NCBI GenBank assembly: GCA_947179485.1
Contig: OX359248.1
Coordinates: forward strand, 55,004,386 to 55,068,385
Reading direction: 5' to 3'
DNA: 64,000 nucleotides
DNA from: Allacma fusca
Taxonomy: Eukaryota > Arthropoda > Collembola > Symphypleona > Sminthuridae
Part shown: piece after piece, positions 42,654-55,763 of the stretch
Layout: the number at the start of each line of letters is the position of its first letter
Position numbering within the stretch: position 1 is the first letter of the stretch
Translations under genes and position numbers: made by a program
Notes under the pieces: model-generated
What the model saw: the letters and a program-made list of their open reading frames with translations, nothing else
What the model was told of the DNA's origin: nothing
Database searches by the model: none

Positions 42654-45600
42654 ATGCCGTGTCAGATGAAAATAGACGAGGATGCTGAGTCAAAGGCTCT
42701 GTCGTCAGTAAGTACTCGGTTGACAGGTCTAAACCATTTCTTATCTGTCTTCTTGTATCTTCTTTCTCTTTGCATGTGTCATTCTCACGAGTAAGCAGCA
42801 TGAGAGGCCTAAACCGCGAGATGTGGAATTGGATGCTCTATTTATAAATTCATCCCAAAAAAATAAAATTACTTCGTTGAATTTTTAAACGTGAACAGAG
42901 AAATCAACAATGCTCAAAACAATTAGCACAATATAGGTGAGAATTTTCCTAAAATCTGTCCCTTGTAGTAATATTTCCATGTATAATTACTAAAGTTAGA
43001 GCAAATATATTTAATAATAAAAAGCCGTACAAGTGAATGATTAAGGACTTAAACACGTTATCTAGATCATTTTTCTCTCCCTAAGCCTATATGCATGTGT
43101 AAGTAAGTGTTGATTTCCCATGTTGTAGCAAATGTTCTTCCAGGTTTTCCAAAAAAAAAATTAATTGCCCTGGTAATCTAAAATACCCTGATAAGCGCAA
43201 TACGGCTTCGTGATATGGGGAACGAAGTAACATAACGTGGAGAAACTGCAACCCAGGCCCCTCAAAACAATCCGGGTTGTCTCAAACGTAACACCAGACC
43301 ATGTATTAAGACTCAAAACTTGATGCATATCAAATAAATTAGCAGTCATGAAGAAAATAATCACAACCATAAAGAACTCAATCTTTCCTAATCACGCCTC
43401 CGAGGAAGGACTCCCTAAGATACCATAAAAAGCGGGATACCCAACGTACGAACCTGAACGTATTAACGCAATGGAGCCCCTTGTCCAAAAAGATAACATG
43501 GAAAAGAAGCCAATCTGAGCTTGGAATATTTTGCAAAACACGGAAAGGTTATTTTCAACAAGGTAGAGTGAACACTGATTAACGAAGACTTCGCAATGAT
43601 GCTCAGATGCGAAATTCATCATACACCACATTAAAAACACATCTTCATTGAAACTTTCTATGAGGAGAAAAGAAGTTGGCTATTTACAAAATTTATCCAA
43701 AACATAAGATTCAAAAACTCCAGGGTGTGGACAAACAATTGGGTTATTAAACAAAACGCAATATGGGTCATATGGAAGAAATCCGCGACTGAAAGAATCA
43801 CGGCATGTAACAAGTGTGATTGCCTAATAGAAGATGTTTTGCCGGGGGTTACGGCTGCGGGTGTATTTACCCTATGAGTCTGAACTTATGAAGTAAACTG
43901 GGGAAAGTGAGACACCTTTTGTCAACTTAAAAACTCAGATTTATTTTAGCTTTAAAAAGAGAACAAGTGTTCAGGTGAGTTGCTGGAAACATTCCTTCAA
44001 GCTTGTGATCCTACATTAGTTACTGGGCACAATAGTCCAATATTTTTATTAGTGTTACTACTTTCAAAAGGCGATCAAAATTGTAAAATTTTATCAACAG
44101 TACTTATGGTTTAATATTCAGATTCAGATTTATTAACTACCACTTCAATCAAATCAAGGATTTGATTGAAATGTTTTCACATCACAATTTAGCAGAGGTG
44201 TATTTATAATAATATTAGACGGTAGGATATATATATATATATGGTCATGTACGATATGATTTAAGTCTGCTTCCATTTTTGTCTCTGAGAAGTTGTGTTT
44301 TACCAGATTGATGCATTTCACCAACTCGTGAATTCAGGTGTTATTTCACTTTATGATTTGATTGGTAATACTTTGTAAGATTATATTGCTGCTTCGAATA
44401 CTACATTTAATAATAGATGCCCTTGATGCCAACCTTAAAGTACATCCTGGGGAACTATTGGTTGTACCCAAGAACCTTCGTAAGAAAATCTATTGGATCA
44501 TGCCTTTAATTAGTGAACATCCGAAAATGAATTGCGTGCAAGAGAATTGACAGTGCAAATGCCTTAAAAAGTTTCAAGTTATGCAGTTTCCCGAAATACG
44601 TAATCAATGTATTTCACATAATACTGAATAACGAGAAAATGTGTTTTGCACACCCGTTTACTAAGAGCCGATTTTTTTGTCGGAAAATAATTTCTGAATT
44701 TTTCTGCCAAATTTCATTTCCTTGTAGGAAGGTTCATATGTACATACAGGGCTCTATAAAGTATTTATGTCCATCGTCCTTATAAGGGACTATGGTGGTA
44801 CTGGATATAGTGATGAATCATTTTCTGTCCTAGAATATAAGTCGTAGGCAGATCATTCGTAATGCATAGATATGTATACAACGAGAATGCAACGCATGTA
44901 ATTATTTAAATCCAATGTAATTAATTAAGCCAGCACGGAAGCAAGTGCGTAAGCTTAGCTTGGTATGGGTAATAAAGCCGTGCTTAATAGAATATTCATG
45001 ATTTACTTAATTGTAGGGTCAAATCCCATAAGAGTATGGATCAGTGGTTACATCTATGGTCCCAGGGGTCACGGGTCGGGTTTTTGTAAATCCACAAATT
45101 TCCAATTTCGAATGCTATGCGTTTTATAAAGTAGATTTGAACGAAAAAGTACTTACAAATAATTTAGTTTTAAGAATTTATCGCAGTACGTTTTAATATC
45201 AGCAAAACAACGCGGTAACTGAACGAACGAAAAGTATAATAATGTATGTTCAATACATGAACTTCCTCCTTTTATACTCTAATGAATTGATTCCGCTACC
45301 TGATCGACCGACAAGCCGATCAGATATTGCAACTTCTCGGTCTCTGATAGGTTGCAGCGGTAGTGAACAGACTGTATAAGTCTGTCCTTGACCGGAAGCC
45401 TTTTTTCTTGCAGATTTAGACTAAGTGAGTGACATGCTGTGAGGATACTGTGAGGATGCTATGAGCAGATGATTGCCTGGAAAAGTTTACACGTAGGACG
45501 ACCTTCATGTAATGGCAAAATTAAAGTAATTATTTATTACTTTGCAGAGAAAAAATGTAGAAACATAGTTTGGAGTGTGAGTGACAGAGTCACGGTGAGA

Positions 45601-48600
45601 GAGAATATTAGTCTTTTACTACGATTAGGACTACTACAACGACTACGAGCACGTCGACTTGTCCAAGCACATTTTGTAGCCTTTATTGGTAGCTGGGAGA
45701 TTGGAGTCTTGCAGTCTCCCATTCACTAAATATAAGTTCAAGGTTGTTGGAGGTTAGATTTTTCCGGAGAAGATAAGAACAAATTCTAAAGACTAAATTC
45801 AATAGGTAAGAATTACTAGGTCAATTTATTAGTAGATTGAGGCAAATACTCATCTAGAAGACATTCGGATTTAAATTAGCTAGATTAGAGTTTAGCATAC
45901 TATCCGTCTCTACACCTTTCCTTGAATGTAAAGCTGGCAAGAGTAAGTGTGGGCAGCTTTGATTGGTGGACCAAGGGAGTGACAACTGACAACGGGTGGT
46001 TGCTGTTTAGCACAGGATTTCACAATCAAAACTTTTGTCAGTGTATTCAGCACATTTGGCTTATTTTTATATGCGTTTCTCGTAATGCCTCATTATGGAC
46101 TGATTGTGTTTTGATTTTGTATCCTTCATTTGTAAACCCATGCATCGGGCCCACTACATAAGAAGAGACTGGAGAAAGTCCGCAGTTTTGCATTTTAAGT
46201 AACTTCTACAATCATCTTCTCCCATTTGTTTATTACTTGATGCCTTTCTAAACACTTACAAATCAAATCCTCCGCGTATGCACCGTAGTTTTTATTCTTG
46301 TGTGGTTTTTTTATTAGTGATTCGTGCCGAATTTTCGGCACTGCTGTTTCGTTTTCGGCTAAAGGTAGCCTTCTTGTTTTTACTTTTGTGTTTTTATTGT
46401 TGGACCAAGCATTTTGGTTGAAAACTTACCTATTTTTGCTCATCTGGCTACACTTTGGCCAGCTTATTTTCATTTTGGGTATAGTTTAAGTTCACTCATC
46501 GAATCACACAGCTCCTAGACAGTGATTACTGTTTTTGGTATTTTCTTTTCAAAGGAGCTCCTTATTCCTTGTATTATTTCGGTTGATTCCTTCAGAAATC
46601 CCCACCTTTCGGATTTATTTTCAATTCTGACGTATTTACGCTAACGGATAAATTACGTCATCCAAAAGTACTTTTCACTGTACTGTATTGATTATAACAA
46701 CTACTGCCGTATGCGCAGTGCAATTCGTGGAAATAAACTAGAGTAAGTATAGATAATAATACAACACAAGGTTGGTTGTGGAGAAATAGTTTAAACGATC
46801 CACCCGTTCCTTGCAAAATTGAATAGCAATTTTTGCAAATTTCGGTTGGTTCCCAAAATTTCCCAAAAATAGTTTTCAACTGCAACATAGGATAAATAAT
46901 ACCGATGAGGCCGTTCTTAACGGTTTTCTGTTGGAGAAAACAATTGTTAAATTTTAGTCCCAATATCAAAAATACGGTAATTTTGATTCCCCAGTATAAA
47001 AAGCATAGTATATTCGTGGTCAATAAATGGCGTCATCCTCAACAATCCATTAGAATCCGTACGTTAAGCTTTTGTTTCAGAAGTTACAATGTAATACAGA
47101 AAACTACAGATTTATCTCCTGTCCCAATATTAAACGAGAAGTATCGATCAAGTTGGTTTAATTTTTGTATCAATTAAAGAACTTTCAAACAAACTACTAA
47201 CGACTAAGAGTTATTGAGGAGTTTAAGGGCCGTATATAGCTTGGAAATATAGTAAACTGATAGCAGTACCTATGTTCCTGATAGGTACTTCATCAGCTAC
47301 CAACTCCTCTGCAGAGCGAGATCACCGTGATGTGTACGATTTCCCTTTAATTAAGGCAGTCCAAAAGGTTCTCTTGTAAGGGAAATCAGAAAACACACTG
47401 AATTTGACTTCCAAGCTTGGACAAATGTGAAGCGTAAAAGCTGTAGTAAACGTACATTCATATTCTATACACACCCTATTCACACGTGCTTCCATATCTC
47501 CATTCTTATTTCGCATAGTGTATTTGTGTGTCCTTTGTAAGAACCCATGTACAGGGTGAAGCAAAACATTTGCTCCTGGTATCTGGTAAAAGGGGTAATA
47601 GTGAAAAACATTCGATTCCCCTATTCTGTAGTAATATTTGTCTCTAGTTTGTACCAAATATGTTTCACCCTTTTAGTTCAAAAAATTGGATACAGCCTTG
47701 AAGGATTTGGGTGAGTAAGCAGTTTTCTAGAAAAACTGAAAATTTGACTTTGAAATTTTACGCAAGTTTCCTAATTATTGCAAGAGAATATTTGGCACTG
47801 GATTGTATTAAATTTCATTGGCTTTTAAACGAGCATCTTAAACAGTGAAATACTGTACTTCAAGAATTGTGGGCAAGAGTCAGACAAATAGGGAGAAGGG
47901 TTGGGGGAATTCATCTTCAGGGACAAAGATGCGGAAATGAGAGTTTCTGGTGTTGTCGCCGACAGAACCGGGGGCAGCACCAATCCTGCCCATTGGTAGC
48001 TCAGGGAGATATGACATAGGTTTAAACTGTAGGGACAAAGTACTTTACTTAACAACCAACCGCATAAGCACCATGAATGGGTGTAGGAATCCACTAAGTG
48101 TGTGTGTGAACCTACAACGTCTAATCTTTTAACTAAACTCTAACAATGTCAAATACAACCCTTAAATACAACCTCAAAGCCCGGAATTTCTAACTGCAAT
48201 CAGAATAAGCAGGTAAGACCAAAATACAATAATTATCTACACCAAATAATTTCTTAGATTAAGCACAAATTGGAACGAAAGTTTTTAGAACAAAATAATA
48301 TCACTTTGGTATTAACACAAATAAATAATTCCTAATTACTTGACCAAAGTTGACGTTATCGTTTGCAAACGTTCCAACCTTGGGATAAAGGAAATGAACG
48401 ATACGAAAAGACTTATTTGACTCTTCGGATTCAGCACTTGGGAAAGTGCCGAGATTTACAAGGCTTATAAACCTTCAACGAGTTTCAACTCCGAAGTAAG
48501 GTATTGCGGCTGGACGTCGCACTTCAAAACGCTATGAACTTCACAATATCAATTATAACACTAACGTCACACTTATTGTTAGTACTAAGATACAAGCTAA

Positions 48601-51600
48601 TTTCCAAAACTTGCAAACGTTCGTGGGTACTACGATCACTACCGTTCCGTGCATTCGGCCATGTTTCGGAACATTTCCTGAGGCAGTCAGTATTACTGGA
48701 AAAGTCGCCTATGGCATTTCAGTTACTTTCAAAGTCACGCGTACCATAACAAAATGTAATTTATGCCGACACTTGTTGCTATTTGTTCAGGGGCGGTCTG
48801 TTGTCCATAAAAAGGTTTCGGAACACTAAGTTGGTAGTAAATGTTATTGGGATTAATTTGAGTCTAACAATATCTTCCCAAGTCAAAAATTACAGCTCCC
48901 GAATTCAGATACGTAAGGCAAGATCGAATTAAATAAAACGTATTTACTTTTATTACAATTTGTTTAAATCAATTCACCAACTATTCCTGGGGAAGACAAA
49001 GGTTTTACTGCATCCTTTACACAAAAACAGTATGTTTGTACATGAAATATTGACGGTAATGCTAAAATGTAGAAACAGTGCCATTTCCGTGTGTTGCACT
49101 CTTGGGGTGTCAAACATCTACCTAGAATTAGAAACGACTAGACACACGCAGCCGTTGTATACTATGGCGATAAGCTCAACTCAAACGGGAGCAAAATCTG
49201 CTCATAAAAAACATTCTCTTTAAATAAGAAAGAATAATATCGAGGTAAACCAAATTTCTACAAATATTTTGCACCCGATCGAGAATATGAAGATTAGAAA
49301 GAGGCGTGCAAAAGCAAGAGCTCATTGAACACATCGTCGCTGAAGAGGCAAAATGGCCTAAGTGATGTACAAAAGCATGCGCAAGTAGACCATTTTTCCT
49401 CTTCAGTGACGATTTTCTTATAAAGAGAGAATTTAACATTGTGGTTGTTAATGGGAATTTATGGAAATGATTGCAATTATACTTTTGTCCCTGTAAAGAA
49501 AATACTTCCATAAATATATGTGTCCCTTATAACAAAGGTGCTCTGTATTTATAAAATGATACTAAAAGAGAAAAAGTGCATTTGAAACCACAAACTAAAT
49601 CTCGGCAATAATGTGTGCATCCCTTTAACTCTTGAATAATGAACGCCGTGATATTCTTGAAGAAATTTTGATTAATAACTATTAGTTGGATGAGAAAAAA
49701 TAAATTTCCCTTTCATTGAGAAATCGTCATTTCAATGTGACTATGCTTTCGTGAATGTAACTGCAAGTAACAAATCGTCCAAGAATGTATGTTTCATAAA
49801 CATCTTTAACTTACGGCAGTTTCCCTATTTCCTGAGCTTTCAAAGAGTCATACAATGAATCCTCTCCCCAATAAGTCCCATTATCAATGGAGACAATGCT
49901 GAATACATGGGAAAGCAAGTATTATTACTGCATATGTGTACGTATATAATGCACATATTTGTAAATACGTACATATTTACTTATCCAAATGAATGCACGG
50001 GAAGCCCTAATGCGAAAAGATACGAAGAAATTGTACAGATAGAAAGAAAATGTTTTGTTCCGGCTGATCAAAGCACTGGCGGTATTGACAATGACAGTGG
50101 GATGACAAGAGTAATCATAATTTCTCTCCTTGAATTCCCTTCAGCTCGGCACATTCCTTTCATACGAGAGGAAACATTGTTGGAACATGCTTAATAAATC
50201 CTTCCCCGTGAATGACTTCCGTATAAAATCAACGTTTCCAATCTCACAACAAAAACGTTTAAAGATAAGAAAATATTTTTGGGAATCTACTCTCGAAGAA
50301 ATTTTGTACAAAGCAATCCAATGCTTCAATCTCAGTATATACAGTAGAAGTTCTTTTTAACGAACAACTCTGTTTAACATCATCAATGCTATACTAGAGT
50401 CATTCATTTTTTCTTTCAATGTATGCATCCTGTAGTAAGTCAATTTGTAATATGATTACTACTCTCTTGATGACGGTTACACATAGATATTATTAAAGTA
50501 CAGTGTTTTACATGTTTACACTGAAATCCTACTATATATAATATTATATCTTACTATTATATAAGAGCCTTCTTAAAAGAAAATATTCTATAAATTGGAG
50601 TAAATATACTCAGACACCGTTTTTGGGCACATATTTTTTCCATTAATAGTAATTATTTATATTATCAACGACTCCGATTTCATTTCAAATTTGTTAATTA
50701 AAAGTGCAATTAAATTGCTTAAGCTCTTGATTGCCGAAATAACAAACCCCAGCCAAAGGTTATTACAATTTTTCCATAAGAAATATGGTTCGATCTTAAA
50801 TATAGATTACAGCGAGAGTTTACTGCATTATATACAGGAATAAAATCGTAGTCACATATGTAGGCTGGATTCTACTCGATTTTCCCTTCAATATGCCTTT
50901 ACATATGAAATGTGTATTAAATGAACATGAAAGGGTACTTTGAGACGCTTCCCCATTATTACCATAATGTTAATTTAGATTGGAACAACTATTCATTACT
51001 GGAGCAAAATTTAGGAGCTTCTAGGGATGCTCTAAATAAATAATACATTATATTATGAGTGAAGATTAAAATTTCAAGTCGTGTTGCCGATCTCTCGTTG
51101 AATAAAAATGTAAATAGGGATTAGATAGATATGAAGGCATAGTTATGTAAAAAAGGAAGAGTAATATCATACCATTGAATAACTTATTATGTTCGAATCA
51201 TTGTGACTTATTCTTATTTACTCCACGATCTGCCATGAAGCAATCTTTGCCTTACTATATACATAAATGGACTGACTCTATTTTAAGCCGTTTTGTAAAG
51301 TATTTTCTCAGAAAAATATAAATGTAATTATATATAATTATATATATGTAATTATGTGCATGACCAACTGTATCACAAATCACAGTCATATACTTACTTA
51401 TGGGCTTGTCCTTGCCCCAGGAAAGTTCTTGTGCAGGACCATATTTTTGTACAAGCTTGCTTACAACACCTTTTCTATTTTAGAGGCAGAAATATTTGGA
51501 CATATCTGTATTTCTTTCTTGCACAATGTTATTTTTTTATTACTGATAGACGAGCCCATATATTGCAGTTAGTTATGAAGTGAATGCATAGAATTCATAG

Positions 51601-52004
51601 CACTAGAGATGCAAAAATATTTGAATGCATTCCAGTTTATCGCAATTCAAATTTTTGCCCATGGCACAATAACAATCCCGTTGGGTAAGAAGTTTTGCTT
51701 TATTTAGCTATTTCGTAGAGAAAACCCGTGTTTAGTTATTACAGAAATAAGTTCAATAGGTTATAATATCCCTACAGAGTTGGATATTTCAACATCCTAT
51801 GATTACGGCTACCAGTACAGTCATGAATATGCGTTGTGCAAACTCAGTCATTCATAGATTAAAGCCTTGAAGGAATGTATGCAGATGAGAGAAATGGAAT
51901 TAGAAATAAGATCTGGAAGCTCCATTGAAAACGAGAGTTCTAGTCCGGATTATGATTTAGAATCGGAAATTCGACAATCATGGGAAAGTAGATACCGAAA
52001 CTAG
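42654..52004 (+). CDS. Weak candidate two-exon host gene (first and last exon)
   Basis: An 18-codon frame from ATG 42654 ends at a strong GTAAGT donor (42708) in phase 0. At 51858 a CATTCATAG acceptor opens a phase-0, coding-like frame of 48 codons ending at TAG (52002-52004). The second piece is rich in Glu, Ser, Met and Arg (ECMQMREMELEIRSGSS ...), unlike the surrounding AT-rich noise. Joining the two, with or without exons between, is a guess based on phase and order only. Confidence 0.25.
44740..45060 (+). repeat. Dispersed repeat, copy 2
   Basis: Matches the reverse complement of 9040-9400 over most of its length with scattered differences. It contains the box GGTCAAATCCCATAAGAG. Confidence 0.5.
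49332..49414. repeat. Foldback hairpin with ~29-bp arms
   Basis: CATCGTCGCTGAAGAGGCAA and the following bases pair with the segment 49386-49414 (TAGACCATTTTTCCTCTTCA and onward) with about four mismatches. A loop of about 24 nt separates them. Size and shape are close to a pre-miRNA, but a small foldback element is as likely. Confidence 0.45.
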
Positions 52005-53059
52005 ATGAAAGTCCCAAGTGAAATGCATAACGCCTCAGTTATATTACCCCATTTATTATTCCAAATGCCATCATGTGCATCCTTTTTTAACTTTATCACT
52101 CTATTCGTTGCCACATCAACAGTCTACAATTTCTTCGCTTAAGAGAAATTAACTACTTGTTGTATTAGTAGTATCCTTGTAACAGGGATTGCTCAATCAG
52201 GGAGAAAAAATTTAGCGAATTCCCAAGTTTAAATATCACCTAATAAGTTTTTAGAAAGTCGAGACTTACCGTCTAAAATACTTTTACTTACGTGGCTCAG
52301 AATGAGAGGTTAGATGTATTGATATGTTATACAGCTAATCAAAAAGTGCTGCTGTAGCTGTAGTTTTTTTCATTCCTTCTCAGCTCTGCATTGCAGTTTC
52401 TCTGAATTTCCCTTCATTTCTAGGAATTTTGCTTTCACACATACACTATGATATTTGCCTTTTTTACTGGATGTATTGCTGAAGGTAGAATTGCAATATT
52501 CCCATTAAATATATTTATGAAGAAAGCTTCGCCGGCTTTAATTAATTAATTTGCAATTTCTTAACAAGTTTTATTTCTTACTAAGGAAACTGTGGTACAT
52601 TATGTGTACAGGAAAGTCTCGTTATAACGTCAACTCTGTGAGTGTCGATTTAATCCACTATAGAATTTATCCTTTAAGTGCACTATTCAAAAACCTGGGG
52701 TAACAAGATAGGTAAATGTAGCACCAAATCCGCTATAGCCATCCTTTACAGAAAGGTTTGACTCTAATCCTTTCTCTGCATACATGGCGGGTTTTCTGAC
52801 TATGTACTACACCGTGTTTTGTTTTTGTTCATGCATTATTGTTAGATATCGTTATAAAAAATAGTTTATCAAGATTTATCTATCGAGCAAATAGACTCCT
52901 AAAATGTATTGCAAATGACTCGTTATTCATCAGTTCATCAGTTGTAAGTGCAGAGCGAAAAATCCTAACTCAGCCGTTTCAAGCTCTCCAGAGTGAGTTG
53001 AAACCCATCATCGGGAGTGTAAATTACATGTGAAGTAATTCACTACCATCTTGATGTAA

Positions 53060-53230
53060 TTACATAATGTTAGATGCAAAAATCTTATTTTTAGTTTAAT
53101 TTGTGAGACTCTCAGTCCAGCGCTGAGAGTTATTCCTTCCACTTGTACTTATGTTTAGTTGTTGATCTTCCAGCCTTTCCTTTTTCATTTCCCAGAATAA
53201 ATAACTATAAAATAATTTTGTTTAAAATCA
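53060..53230 (+). repeat. Dispersed repeat copy B (related to 18300-18480)
   Basis: Shares CTGAGAGTT(A/G)TTCCTTCCAC, the CTTTCC-rich stretch and GAATAAAT with the copy in the Polinton left arm. It contains a perfect ACTCTCAG/CTGAGAGT hairpin (about 53107-53129). Confidence 0.45.
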
Positions 53231-55763
53231 TTCATCGAAAATTGATTTTAAAAAATTGTGTGCATTGTGTAATTAAATAATCTATTACTTGCCTTTTAGT
53301 AAATGATGATGGATGATGACAGTCTGTTAGATGACGAAAGCCTGCATATAATTTTGCTTGTTTAATAAAGTTAACTATGTAAGCCAAAGATATGGAATTT
53401 ATTAACTATCCTTCGGGTTTTTATTCAGATATCGAGTTTATTCAATCATTAATTTACATCCTTCATTAAAATCACGATCATTCAGCTCATTCAAATGTTT
53501 AGTTTATTTACAATTGCGTGAGCTATTCCAAACTAAACTTGTAATGGACTTTCTCGACAACCTGTGTTTGTGAATTACTTTGAATTTTGGCACAGTACAC
53601 TCGCGTTATAAACGGGAACGTTATAAGAATATTTTCTCTGTCGGGGTAACAAGGTTTCGGCGCTTGTTGATTTTTTGCTGTTATTAAAGCACGTCCCTGT
53701 AGGTGGCAAAAGTTACTGCGTTTATAGATGCACTTATTGGAGAGTTTAAATTGTGCCATAATGTCCAGGTGAAATGCGAAACAATTGATAATAGCATTCA
53801 TGTCGTTGGTTTAAGCGGAATTTTACTACCAATGGATTTTTGTCTACTCTTTAAACGTACATACGTGTTTGATACGTAGTTTGAATAAACACTCAGTTTC
53901 CCGGTAATATACATAGATATGTACATACAACAGGGGCTGAGTTCTACTTACCCGTTTAGAAATCATATACCAATAACTGGTACATTTTTGTTGAATCATC
54001 ATTTTAAATTACCAAAGGTTCAAAATTTACAAACTTATAATATTATCAAAAAACTATTTTTACTAAAATAAATTTGTATTAATTGAACAATAATATTATT
54101 GATTTTCGCCAGTATCAGGTCTAACTAAAATTATTATTGTTTTCCTAAATTTTGTGATTACGTTTTAGTTTCGAAGAGTTTTGATGAAATTGCGTTGGGA
54201 ATGTGAATAGGAATAATTCTTCCTGAATCAGGTTTTAACTGACTTGATGTTTCCAAATTTTTTTTTTGGAAATCTGGATTTAATCTGGCATAAATGAACT
54301 GGATGAAGGCTTCCTATGAGGCTCTTATAGAGTACGTAGGATACGTGAATCTCTCTACAATGGAATAAATTAAGGTCTGCTGAAGTACTTACTGTAGGAA
54401 ATAGGGACATTTTAATGAGAAAATTTGTTCTGTAAACCATGAGGTGGAAAGAAAATGGCTCTTTTACAAATACAGCAATGGTTTATTCTTATCCACGTAC
54501 CGTTAATAAATATATACTTTTCTATACAGATAGCATCTGCATTAAATGCACACGTGGGGAATAAAATCCTTTATTCCCGGAGTAAAGCAAATCCAGGCCT
54601 CGTGAAATCTTCTGTGTATTCGCATTTCCACAAAAAAATTATTTTTATGGATTTTTTTCAATCTAGAATTTTACGTAATTGGAATTTACGCGGCACATGT
54701 GCGTTACATTCTATGAATAATTTAATTTTTTTTACATAGAACTATTCCTCTACTGACTACTTTTTATTTTTTAATATTTATGGAGCTTACAATTCCTTTC
54801 CATTGGTCATTCATCGGTCAAAAGACAATGTCAAATGTCATCGATACATATTTTCGGAAAAAAATTCTCATAAGTAGTTAATTTTGCTATAGACAAACTC
54901 CATGTATATCAAATTAAAAAATATCTAGAACTAAGTCATTTTGCCTCATCACCGACAGCATACAAATAATTCGTTTCTCATGAGCAACTTTCCTCGACAT
55001 ACTTGGAAAATGCAATAATTTTTCGAGAATTACTTTACTTAGATTTTGGAATGATTTCGGGGCAACCAGAATTATTGACAGATCGTAATTCGCTGGTGTC
55101 CCAATCTTCGAGGCATAACCTGGGTCGATTGTTTTGAATTTTAGGCACAAAAGCGGAACAGAAATATTGTCCCCGTGTCCAAATTTTCAGTCCAAACGGA
55201 GACAACAAGATTGTCCGCCAAATTATCCCCGTGGGTAAGCTGGATGGAATTTATGTCCTATGTATAATCTCTAATTTTGTTCCTATTTTTGGGACAAATC
55301 AAAATTTAAAAACCCCAATTGAGGATGTCATGTTGCACGTCTGTCCTGAGTTTCTATACTTAGACCAGTAATTCTCGTTGTTGTTTGTTGCATAAATACT
55401 TCGTGAATGTGTGTATTAAATTTCAGTACCGTTTCGTATTTAGGTGAAAGTGGTAGTAGAGCTGTGGAACAGGAAGCAGCACTATTTTTTTGCTCCGTAT
55501 TTGGGGTTTGAGTGGATAGGATGGGGTGTGATATCATTGATGATATATTTGGGTACGGGCAATTAAGTCATGCAGATTACGAATTTCGAATTAATTTGGG
55601 GTTAAATTTTCACCTTTTGGTAATACAAGGGGATTTTATATTTATTTGGGGATTATTGAAGCTATATTCATAGATGAAATTAGCATTGCTATTTTTTTCA
55701 GTGAAAAAAAAAATTAAAAACATTATTTAATAATTTGAACAAGTTATTCATTTTTTATAAAAA

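Larger units (their letters stand above)
42302..55763. other. Mostly non-coding host DNA with diverged repeats
   Basis: No recognised protein domain occurs in 13.4 kb. It contains the second copy of the dispersed repeat (44740-45060), a TA run near 44229-44243, a foldback at 49332-49414, a repeat copy at 53060-53230 and two weak exon candidates (42654-42707, 51858-52004). The rest looks intronic or intergenic. Confidence 0.5.

Noticed and set aside
49907..50194. 95-codon plus-strand frame with a Cys/Glu-rich stretch
   Set aside because: Part of it looks coding-like, but the flanking splice signals are weak and the rest is low-quality AT-rich sequence.
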